A DNA stretch of 22,914 nt, taken from Paramecium tetraurelia. Lineage: Eukaryota > Ciliophora > Oligohymenophorea > Peniculida > Parameciidae. Where the stretch lies: assembly GCF_000165425.1 (NCBI RefSeq), contig NW_001799639.1, forward strand, positions 1 through 22,914, in the 5' to 3' direction. The notes beneath the pieces are model-generated. The model was given only the letters and a program-made list of their open reading frames with translations, was not told the origin of the DNA and made no database searches. Both the position numbers and the translations under genes were made by a program. How positions within the stretch are numbered: position 1 is the stretch's first letter; every line of letters starts with the position of its first letter. Below, piece by piece: positions 1 to 9,156 of this stretch.

Positions 1-51
1 CTATTAATAATAAGTCAATTTTCATTCAAAATTATATTTAACATTTTTAGC

Positions 52-185
52 TAATTTTAATCGCATAATACTATGAATATGTCAAAATCCAATTTTGGAA
101 ACTTTAAAAGCTCTAATTTTTAAAGAAATATTTGTAATTTATTAAGATTATAATCTAAAACCCTTATTCAAATCCAAAGGATGTT
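52..185 (+). repeat. Diverged direct repeat, copy 1
   Basis: Copy 1 starts near a CGCATAATAC motif and ends in AAATCCAAAGGATGTT. Copy 2 at 548-682 starts with CGTATAATAC and ends with the same 16 bases. The middle parts align only loosely. The two copies are nearly equal in length (134 and 135 bases) and lie about 500 bases apart. Confidence 0.6.
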
Positions 186-988
186 TGTTATTAGAAACTA
201 TAAACATTTTAAACAAGATTGATTATTATGAAAAAGTACATAAATAAAAGTTATCATTTATATATTATAAAAATCTTTAATTAATAATTTTAATAACTTC
301 TTGGGGAGAAAGTTATTTCTAAATTTCTTGTGATAAGGGAATCTAAAAAATCTGTAACATGAGGTTAAAATTTTATTGTTAAAGGAATGGAGAAGTTGGG
401 ATAACTCCAATAGTCTCTGGAATTTAAAAACTTCAAAGCAAATACTCTAATCAGATAATAGCTACAAAGATCTGCTTCTCCAGTTTAAAATACAACTTCA
501 GAATAGTTCCTTATTGCCAAATGGTATTTGTTATTAATTTTTATTTTGTTAATCCTTATCGTATAATACTTAGAATATGTTAGAATTCTTTGTTTGAAGC
601 TTCAGGAACACTTATCTTATAAGGACAATTCATAAATATCAAGGGTAAGATTTAAAACCTTTGTTTAAATCCAAAGGATGTTGCTTTTTAGAAGACTTAA
701 AGCAAAAGTGAATTGAAATATTCATTAAGAACATTACAATTATAAATTTAATCAATTTCTTATTGCTTTTTTGAATAATATTATTTTTTAGTTTCAATTT
801 TACCATCTTATTTAAGTATTATTAAATTAAATTGTCAGTTTAGTACGTAGGGTATATTTATTGAGATGTCTTAATAAACTTTATCGATTCTAAATTATAG
901 TGCCTCACCATTTTCAGCATTAATGTATTATTTTTAAATGAGCTCACCAAATTAATTCAATTTTGAAAATTAAATACATTCTTTATGA
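77..988 (+). other. TGA-free run of 303 codons, coding status uncertain
   Basis: This frame contains no TGA from 77 until the TGA at 986-988. TAA and TAG are read as glutamine. The first ATG in frame is at 359. I recognise no family. Part of the run (about 548-682) is the second copy of a diverged direct repeat whose first copy is at 52-185. Both copies give related peptides (ICQNS... and ICQNP..., each followed by NPKDV), but copy 1 needs a frame change to match. That would fit decayed protein-coding repeats. At about 25% GC, a few TGA-free runs of this length are expected by chance in six frames of 9 kb, so openness alone is weak evidence. Confidence 0.2.
548..682 (+). repeat. Diverged direct repeat, copy 2
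   Basis: Partner of the repeat at 52-185. It shares the ATAATACT-AATATGT block near its start and the AAATCCAAAGGATGTT block at its end. It lies inside the 77-988 TGA-free run and reads there as ...ICQNSLFEASGTLIL..., which might be one unit of a repeat protein. No third copy was noticed. Confidence 0.6.
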
Positions 989-1288
989 GATTAAGAAATT
1001 GCCCATAATTAGTAATGTTATATTCAAATACAATAATGTATAATCTTAAAAATATGAAAATTTTTATTATCTAACAATGAATGAATTGGGCAATAAATTA
1101 GTAGTATAAACTGAGTACAAAAATTAAGTAATAATTATTAATGAGTGTATTTTCTCAAAAATGAAGTATTTTTTTAATGTTACAAAATGGCAATAAAAAT
1201 TATTAATAATCAAATCACATTATTTGTAAATATATACCTAGAGTTTTTTGTAAAATTTCTCCTCCTCTATTCTTCCTTTTTACTTACT

Positions 1289-1318
1289 GGGGCATAGGGT
1301 GTTTGCTACCCCCTATGT
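1289..1318. other. GC-rich hairpin island
   Basis: The arms CATAGGG (1293-1299) and CCCTATG (1311-1317) are perfect reverse complements around an 11-base loop. A GGGG run precedes the left arm and five Cs begin the right one. This is one of the very few GC-rich spots in the left arm. A pyrimidine-rich tract (1258-1286) lies just upstream. It could be part of an unrecognised structured RNA or a regulatory site. I cannot assign a function. Confidence 0.45.
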
Positions 1319-1420
1319 ACCTCTGCTTCCTTTTTGTAAAGTATAATCATTTTTCTACCTTGTTTCACCTGCCCTATATAAGCATATACTAAATACGGCT
1401 CTAGGATTAATGTCTTTGAT

Positions 1421-3480
1421 ACCATAATAGAAGGATTAAATTATAAGCAAAGCAATAATAGTGACTTAGAAGATAATATAGGATGTAATTACTGAAGCAG
1501 CTAGACTTTCCCGACCAGATTTGAATGATTACGAGTTTGATTTTCAATTATGTGATAAATGATTTTTAATAATAATAACGCTTGAAGTTAATAATTTCAT
1601 ACACAGCCAATTAAACAGTGTGAGAGCAGCAATCTGATTTAGTGTGTTCAGGCAACCAACCTTTCACAAAATAAATATAGTGTGGATTATAAAATGCAAG
1701 TAAAAGGACTTTCGAATCGTCATAAAATCTCTAGATTTACATATGTTCTAAAAAACAATATTCACAAATTAAGCATGAAAATCAACAAAAATATTATTCA
1801 GGAAGTATATAAAAGAGGTTGCCTTTTAGTATAAGGGTCAGTGCGATAACGCATGATACATGCTTTTATCAATTTCAAAAGCCTAAATAATGTTTTAAAA
1901 GCATGATTTTCAAAGTATCTCATTAATCAAATTCAAATATTATTAAAACATAACATGATTAACCCACTTGTACATTTTGCTCAATTAAACAAGCTTCACA
2001 AGTCTTCTATTTCTGCTCATATTATTATGGTTTAAATAACAGATTTTCTCCTTCTACTTGTACTATTAGAAGATAAACATTTGTGCTACTTTATCTGGCA
2101 AAATCTTAATAATCACCAATAAAAATTATAATACATAAAATCGCAAATTTTCAATCCATTTAATTTTTTCAATTGCTTATTGGTCTCTGAATTATATTAA
2201 TAGCTTTAAAAATAAATTCACAAATATATTAAGCACTTAGTACATTAGGTATGCATTAGTCAACACTGATAATACCAATAGCTACAAAACTCGATTAAAT
2301 TCATAGCTTCAATCACAAGCAGAGAATTTCGAATTTAAAGCATTTAATCAAGACTTTTACAATATCAAATCGACTTGCACATTTTCTGCCAGTATTAAAA
2401 TTGGAATAATAACAAATCTTAACATATATTTTTAATAATGGAATTTTGAATAAATTCTGCCGATGGTGATGGTGTCCAAGTAATATTAAATTATTAAACT
2501 ATATAATAAAAATAAGAACTTGATAATAATAGGTATTAATAGAAAAAACAGTTTTTAAATTTTCATATCTCATAACAACACAACTATAGTGGTATCTTCT
2601 CTAAATAAGCGTAGTTGTAGGTCTAGCATCCTTTTGAAAAGACCAAGAACTGTCCTTGAGGGTTTTAAAACTTAAACATCAGAAATTAAATTAAGCGAAT
2701 TAGTAATGTCTATAATAAATTGTACTATTTAAAAAAAAAGGAAATTGTATCTCAAAATGCATAACAAGAAACGAAATGTGTTTGATACTAATATTTGTTT
2801 ATATTAATAATTTTTTTGATTTATTTTAATATAAACAAGTTAGGCTGTCTCTGAATATAATTACTTGCAGCTATTATATAAGGTTAGCTCTAATTACCTA
2901 CAAATAACAGAATGAAAGAAAGCTGGACATATAGTATAAGGCAATGCTAATATTATAATTACTACAATAGGGAGATTGTTTGAACAAACACTATAAAGTT
3001 AGATAAATTAATCACAATAACGTCTATTAAATTTTTCAAACTTTATGTAAGTTGTGCAGGTAATTTAGACTATAATTTATTATAAGAGAATGGACATTCT
3101 AGGCTTGCACTATTTCAACTGGTATTTTGAGAAGGTTTTATAATCACAACTATAGAACACTTTATATTTAGTAGGTAATTTTTGTAGTACTATAGGATTT
3201 TATCGATAATAAAACTTTTGAATTTACTTGTTTTCTAGGCACACCCTTTTATGCATATTGATTCCTTTGTTATAAAAATAAACATAAACCACACTGAATT
3301 CGAGCAAGACATGTAAGTAGTCTTAATTTATGAACCAGCAAAATAGTGTTGGAAATATGCTCATAAACCTTTAAAACAACAAAGAGTATATGAGCTAAAT
3401 AATAAATAATTGACGTGAATAATAGGATAAATTGTATTCGTCAATCATTTGAACTCATAAACAACTAAGGCTCCTTATAA
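1421..3480. other. AT-rich stretch with no gene I can support
   Basis: No intact gene is visible. A TGA-free run spans 1959-2819 on the plus strand, with length near chance. In another frame, 1966-2063 reads with cysteines as TCTFCS, YFCSYYYG and STCT, spaced a little like the cysteine-rich repeats of the large gene. This may be a decayed unit. The string ACATTTTGCTCA at 1972 recurs at 4190. A 12-bp hairpin at 2795-2838 is listed separately. Confidence 0.3.
2795..2838. repeat. AT-rich inverted repeat (hairpin)
   Basis: The arms TTGTTTATATTA (2795-2806) and TAATATAAACAA (2827-2838) are perfect 12-bp reverse complements around a 20-base T-rich loop. I see no flanking duplication or transposase gene that would make it a terminal inverted repeat. 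It may be a transcript end structure or chance in AT-rich DNA. Confidence 0.5.
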
Positions 3481-3583
3481 TCAAATCCTAGAAAAGATGA
3501 AGATCATTTATCGGTTGTAGTCTTAGTATATGCCTTACAATTGAATTGCAAGGTTGCTGGCCTCCAATTAAGTGAATGGTTGA

Positions 3584-3952
3584 TTTCCAGTGAACTTCTT
3601 AAAAGAAGAGATTTCAAGTCTTACTTTTGCAAATCTAAACCACAGCTTCAGACAACTACATCCTTTATCAAACGATTGCTTAATACATTCTTGTACTTCT
3701 TGCTTAAATTGCACAGCTCTTAATCATTGTTATTCTTGTGAAATACTTAGTATCATTGTCAAGAAATAGACAATAGTATTTTTTAATGACACAGATATAA
3801 AATAATCTGTTTTTAAATCAGGTTTTAGTTGCAATAAAGTTTGTAAATAATTACATAAGGGTATCTTGTAGAGTTAATCCTTAATCTGTTCTCTGAGACT
3901 TTGGTATTAGTCCTTTTAATAGATCATCTACTGTTAATTGGCAAGTTATTGA
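3584..3952 (+). pseudogene. Probable relic of a cysteine-rich repeat gene
   Basis: This frame is open from the TGA at 3581 to the TGA at 3950 (122 codons). Around 3692-3739 it shows five cysteines in 16 residues with C-x2-C-x2-C-x5-C-x2-C spacing (CTSCLNC, then CYSC). That is the style of the repeats in the large gene at 9,157. GC content around 3540-3720 is clearly higher than the surroundings, as expected of former coding DNA. No signal peptide or complete repeat array is visible and flanking frames are broken. I read it as a decayed fragment of the same family. The pattern is suggestive, not proof. Confidence 0.4.
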
Positions 3953-4267
3953 TGCATATTTGACACAGAAGAACTTAAATGCTTTTCTTTATTTTTTGAA
4001 TGTCTTTGATGCTCAACCTCATCCTCTTATACGGTACCTGTACTTAATGTACAAAGAAATATTTTTATGCCAATCCTGTATTAGAAGTTAAAAACATATT
4101 TCAAATCAAGATAAATATTTCGTGTGAAAATTTAGAATGCATTAAAAATATATACACTTTATTTGTTACAAAGCTAGTGTGTAGCAATCTTATTTACATT
4201 TTGCTCAGATAAATGAGCAGCTTGTGCATCTCAAGTTGTAAGTGCAATTTTTATAACTGGGAAAATA

Positions 4268-4906
4268 ATGGCATATGATAAAATTTTATTATATGGCGAT
4301 TATGTAAAAATTCACATATGCGCTACTTAATTTAGTAACTGTGTTGCAAATCTTATCTAACTGATTCCATCAAATGAGAATCTTGCCTAAGCGGCTACTT
4401 TTGACCAACTTCTGAAATCAGGAATTTTAATTCACAGCTTAGCAATCATGTATATAAACTTAACAAGTAGCCATATAGAATAATTATTAAATTGCGGAGC
4501 ATAAGCATTAAAATATTATCTTGCATATAAAATTGAGAGATAAAAGTATGAAAATTGTTAACCCAGTAGGTAGCACAAAGTAATCGATGTTCCGAACCGA
4601 AGTGCTAATTAATAAATTAGTCTGAAATTTTGTTTCAGGAAACTTCATAGCAGGCTTAACATTAATTATAAATTTGTAAAACAAGCAAGCCTTACAGTAA
4701 TCAGTAAATTCAACTGCTTAATTTCAAACGTTGCAAGTTGTTTCTAGTCGTTGCAATTTATTTAGAAATATTAGTTGAATCAGAATACTATCCAGATAAC
4801 CATCCTAAAAGTGAATTCTTTATACTCTATAGATAGAAGTCTTAAGCATGCATTACAATAGCCATGGTATTAACTAATAAGAAATTTCATAAATTTAATG
4901 GGTTGA
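4268..4906 (+). other. Candidate ciliate-code ORF, 212 codons, unknown
   Basis: An ATG at 4268 (MAYDKILLYGD...) opens a frame that runs to TGA at 4904-4906 with TAA/TAG as glutamine. The frame is already open upstream from 4216. I recognise no domain, signal peptide or convincing membrane segment. Six cysteines are scattered without a pattern. The length is within the range expected by chance for TGA-free runs in this AT-rich arm. It may be a small hypothetical gene, a relic or chance. Confidence 0.2.
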
Positions 4907-5448
4907 CAACATCTTTATAAAAATGAGTAACATGAATCCATAGAACTATCAAGATACTTTTTTGTTACTTTATAATATATCTTCCAAAAATTAATAAATA
5001 AGTATATTTAAAATAATCAAATAAAGAATTGAAAGTTTAGCTCCCCCAATTATAAATATGAATTTTAATTCGTTCATCTTCTCTATATCTACTCAATATC
5101 AAACTTAATTATTCAAATTCTCAAATCGCTTCTTCATATATCTATACATCATTTTAAATCCAATTTCTCAATCTCTCAATCTCATTTACACAAAATCCAG
5201 ATTCCAATTCCATTAAAATGTTTATTTGCATATTGAATTAACTTTAACTGACAATTCTAACAAGTCTTTTCATTTCAATATCTAAAATCTTTCGATAGTG
5301 AAATTTTAAATACATCAAAATAAATGTATCTAATTCTTGTAAGCTGCTACCTTATTACAATGTAAGTATTGATATCGAATGAAAAAGGTTAGACTATTCC
5401 TATTTTTATTTATTTTAAAAATCTTAAGAAAGATAATTGGCCAACTAA
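4907..5448. other. Non-coding stretch with a pyrimidine-rich tract
   Basis: No gene is supported here. Between about 5085 and 5215 the plus strand is unusually poor in G and rich in C and T, with short repeats of CTCAATCT. A short ATG frame at 5379 begins MKKVRLFLFLFIL, like a signal peptide, but meets TGA after about 30 codons. It may be the broken 5' end of the relic that follows. Confidence 0.3.
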
Positions 5449-5874
5449 GGAGCATTATTACATCATTATGATTATTGCACTCAGTCTTGGTATTTATCTT
5501 CTATTTAAGGATCAAATTAAGGCGGTAGTGGAACAAACTATAGCAATCATAAGATAATGATGTTCCTCTACATTCATTAATGATATTAGGATTCTAATAC
5601 CACAATTTATAAGTTTTATTCTTTGGAGATTGTTGGTTAGAATTGTTAGATTGAAATTGATTATAAGTTTTAAGGGAAAGGTTATAGTTATTGCGATAAT
5701 AGATAGACTAAATCTCTTAATATATTTTTCAAATTCTTAAATCAAGCCTATTATCTTGAGATTTCAGTTTTTTTAGGATAGCAATTATTTGAGATCACTT
5801 TTCAATATTTGTATTAACAAATTAACCAAATTCTAATCCAGTATTTATAAACTGAACTCATAATTAACGAATGA
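5449..5874 (+). pseudogene. Probable coding relic with internal TGA
   Basis: One frame reads from about 5449 to the TGA at 5872, interrupted only by the TGA at 5581. Before that codon it gives HHYDYCTQSWYLSSIQGS. After it, in the same frame, it gives YQDSNTTIYKFYSLEIVG and a longer stretch rich in aromatic and beta-prone residues with two cysteines. A Trp codon (TGG) changed to TGA would explain the break. I cannot name the family; it looks like an extracellular beta-rich segment. Neither end is complete. Confidence 0.35.
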
Positions 5875-5957
5875 AAGTCAAGCCTAGTTTATAATATTCG
5901 TTAAAAATGAATCTATTGACTCAGAAATATGGAAATGCTCAATCCAACTAAAGAAAA

Positions 5958-5984
5958 GTATGAATAAAGTATGAATAAAGTATA
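5958..5984 (+). repeat. Short tandem repeat, 11-base unit
   Basis: The unit GTATGAATAAA occurs twice in a row (5958-5968 and 5969-5979) and begins a third time. It lies outside any frame I can support. Confidence 0.7.
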
Positions 5985-6808
5985 TTCTAGATTGAGTGAG
6001 TCTGATATAAAAACGACTCAATTAGGAAACTATGATTATGGAATAAGGGGTAGTCAGAGTAATATTTTAATAAAAAGTTATTATTCCTTTTATAATAATT
6101 TCCTTATTAATATAAAGTGGAGCAAAAAAAATACTTGAACACCTTGTTTGGGTGAATATTATTGATTGCTCAACATTTGTCTAACTTTAAATTTTTATCC
6201 AATAAGACAAATTAGTTCGATGGGTATCGCAACCTCAAATTAAATTTCTTCTATTACTGGTGCTACTTCTACAGCTTTTATAACTCAAAAGTTGCTTACC
6301 TTCTGAGTGATGATGATGGATTCATTTCAATGGATGTTATACATTATGAGGTTGTCAAATTAATACTATATTTAACTCTAGTAGTTTAATACCAGTTTTG
6401 AGTATATGATTTATATTATGTACTTATTTAATTTAAATTAAAGGCTTTCAATAAACTAAATTGAAATGAAAGCTTAAACTAGTTTAAAATGTTAGTTGTA
6501 TATGTTTCTCAATTAAAATCATTTTCAATTTAAGCTTATTTAATTATTGTTATAATTTTATTAATTTTATAAAATAAAAGATACTATCATAATCTATTTC
6601 ACTCAAACTAAATTTGACAGTTTAATTTTAAATCTGATTTTAAATTTAGAGATTATTATTTGCTATCCTCTGAAAAGTTCTCTTATTTCCATCTTTAAGT
6701 TTGATACTCAACTACAACCACTTCTTAGTTCAATCTAAATAGGAAAAACTAAAATTCATAGGTCAGAATATTAGCAAATTAAAGTAGCTTATATAATCTT
6801 TTAAGAGA
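5985..6808. other. AT-rich stretch, nothing firm
   Basis: No intact gene is visible. Around 6138-6170 a short piece reads TPCLGEYY followed, after a one-base shift, by DCSTF. This resembles one unit of the cysteine-rich repeats but is too short to claim. From 6375 to 6600 the sequence is almost pure A and T, with no evident repeat. Confidence 0.3.
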
Positions 6809-9017
6809 TACTTGTACAAACAGAAGCAGAATATTCACCAATGGAATGGCAAATTATTATTATCAAATTTAATTTCATCGTTGAAGAATGCAAACTTAGT
6901 AAAATCGTTTAACATTAAGATTCATCACTTTAATACTCTGGCAACAAAGTATTTTTGATAAATCTAATTTGCAAAGTTGAGGAAGTTTATATACCAATAT
7001 ACATATGATAGGTATATCCAACTGTGGAATCCATCATCACAAGGTGAGGTACGGTGAGCTCCAATAATAATATACACAGGGTAAGGATTAGAATAGATTG
7101 CTTAGTACCACTTCTAAATTACATATGACATTTTCAAAAGTTAAAGATGTAAGGCAAGGAGTTGAGCATACAACCATCTCAAGACTTGAGGGAGTATCAA
7201 ACTGCACAACCTGAAAAATTGTTTTGATCATCTCACATACCACATTATGACAATCACAAATAGCACTGGATCCGCTCTTCTATTTATAAACACCAAGAAC
7301 ATTATGCAGCATTAATTTGGAGGAAGCTAACCTATTATGCAACGATCAAAATGAGTATTTGCGACAGGTTCATATGCAACAGTTGAATACTAATCATGAA
7401 ATGTGTTAAATTTTATAACTTTAATGTACAGAAATCAGAATTTGACAGTTGTTCATTCGGTTTATATTATTCTAATATTTTAACAAATGGCTTTGCAATT
7501 TAAGTTGAGTACCATTCTCCATAGTGAAATGCTGCTACATTCATCAGCTACGATAGCATAAGAAGATAACAGAATCAAAATAACTAACCAAGAAATATCT
7601 TCTTTTATTAGAATAAAAATTATACTTGCACAAGCTGCAAATATACTTGAGAAAAGCAGGTAATATCCTAATAATTTAAAAATGATCAAGTATCATAATC
7701 TTTTAAATGAGTTGCAGTAGTATAAGAATTGGAATATAAATGCTTGAAATGGCATTTTCAAAATAATAATTTAAATAGTTAGAAACACACACAAGCATTA
7801 TGATATTCAGTATCATAAAATAATGAATTTCTAAAAAACTCCTAATATGCACTTTATGTGCATTACAATTATTATAAAAGTTGTAAGTTTATACAATAAA
7901 GGCTTTTTATCAACATAATAATAAATATGAAGATGAAATTTAGCACTGTATTAATTTCATCACCAAAAATTTCCTGCCTGGCTCAATGAATAAACATTAG
8001 CATAAAACTATAATTGAGTTGTACCAGCTTTACTCACAAATAGGGAAGGCAAAAAATCAACATATCTCTTCAATCGTAGCAAATTTAACACAAATAGAGC
8101 AAGAAAATAAACAATATGCTCCAAAAGAACTATCATCACATGGTGATCAAGTCATTTCATTTCTGGTATATTTATTTAAGTAGCAGGAGAGGCAACATCA
8201 TCAAATCGTGGTCTGCTTTCCCATAATGCTTGAAGTATTTAAACACTGGTTTGAATTTTATTAGTGATTTATAATTAATATAAGATACTTTAGATTATCT
8301 CAAGATTCAATAAATATAAAGGTGTTACTAATAGATTAACAAAAAGTATAGCCACTATCTGCAAGGTTGGTTGCTGAATTGCACAAAGTATGATATTTAA
8401 CACATTAATTGTGAACTTAGCATCTAAGTAGTCAACATGTCGGTATTTTTGACAGGAGTTCTTGGATAGATGCTCAGATATTTATAAATAGGTAACCATT
8501 AGGAGAGTGATCCATAGATTTGGAAACTCAATTATCAAATTTAGTGTATCATCGAAGAAATCATATAGAAAAAAATATGCAGCTACTGCATAAAGAATCC
8601 ATCTCATTTGAGCATGCTATACATATAATTATACATTAGTGTTTCCATTTGATGGAATCCATCAACATTAATAATTAAAAAAAACTTTGTTTTGGTTCAT
8701 CAATCTCATCACCAATTTCATCACCAATTTCATCACCAATTTCATCTCCTATTTCATCGCCAAATAGGGTTTCCAAAATAGGGGTTCTTCAAATTTGTAA
8801 ATTTTAGGCCCAGACCATACTGTTACATCCTATAGAAACAGTCATCCAAACCCTCATAATTAAACCCCAAAAAAATCGTTTAACGTTAAGTAGATGTGTT
8901 TATAAACAAAAAATTTTTTAAATATAGTTAGCACCACCCTTTAATAATTAATTATTACAAAAAATATTTAAAATCGTTTTTAAAGTAATTGCAGAAAGTT
9001 CTTCTATCTCTTTTTGA
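6809..9017 (+). pseudogene. Decayed protein-coding gene, family not recognised
   Basis: Several segments read as convincing alpha-helical protein. The first is in one frame from 6809 to 6958 (LLLSNLISSLKNANLVKS). Others lie at 7020-7214 and at 7487-7747 (from an ATG, with ILAQAANILEKSRQY). From about 7750 to the TGA at 9015 a single frame carries long helical stretches such as YAPKELSSHGDQVISFLVYL and SIDLETQLSNLVYHRRNH. This frame is broken by TGA at 7824, 8265, 8391, 8412 and 8508, several of which would fit a lost Trp (for example PLGE-TGA-SIDL). At 8706-8765 it encodes a tandem SSPI repeat. GC content of the best parts (about a third) exceeds the surroundings. The end lies 140 bases before the next gene. 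It could be a large helical-repeat protein; I cannot name it. The 5' limit is uncertain. Confidence 0.55.
8706..8765 (+). repeat. 12-base tandem repeat, five units
   Basis: The unit TCATCACCAATT occurs three times exactly (8706-8741) and twice with substitutions (8742-8765). A partial unit precedes it at 8697-8705. The unit is a multiple of three, so it encodes SSPI repeats in the plus-strand relic frame. On the minus strand it would read GDEI repeats, but that frame meets TGA shortly upstream. The three exact units suggest recent expansion or copying. Confidence 0.85.
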
Positions 9018-9156
9018 TGAAACAAGATGCTTTGATAATTAGCCATGCAATTTACAACTTCCTCTAAATTTAAAATATTAACACGTTTTAAGATTATTGA
9101 TGTTACAAGGTTGAGTAGTTAACCTAAAAATAAATTAAAAGTCTTTAATATTAATT
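9018..9156 (+). promoter_or_regulatory. Short upstream region of the large gene
   Basis: These 139 bases separate the relic's final TGA from the ATG at 9157. They should hold the promoter and 5' leader, because ciliate intergenic regions are compact. I can point to no specific motif beyond general A/T richness. Confidence 0.3.

Noticed and set aside
1289..1320. Telomeric repeat remnant
   Set aside because: The G and C runs are not repeated and do not match the CCCCAA/CCCAAA type repeats known for Paramecium.
1959..2819. A 287-codon gene on the plus strand
   Set aside because: The frame is free of TGA, but such runs are expected by chance in this AT-rich arm, and I see no domain, signal peptide or family resemblance.
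2795..2838. Terminal inverted repeats of a transposon or an excised element
   Set aside because: The two arms face each other across only 20 bases, with no transposase, no flanking TA duplication pattern I could defend and no second copy.
4380..4460. tRNA-like segment with short GC-richer blocks
   Set aside because: I could not form a cloverleaf with an acceptor stem and a TTC loop of the right size.
7480..7689. Minus-strand standard-code frame with a hydrophobic N-terminus (MIIFKLLGYYLLF...)
   Set aside because: It overlaps the plus-strand relic segment starting at ATG 7487, which fits neighbouring coding-like sequence better. The hydrophobic reading is typical of the antisense of a Glu/Lys/Gln-rich helix.
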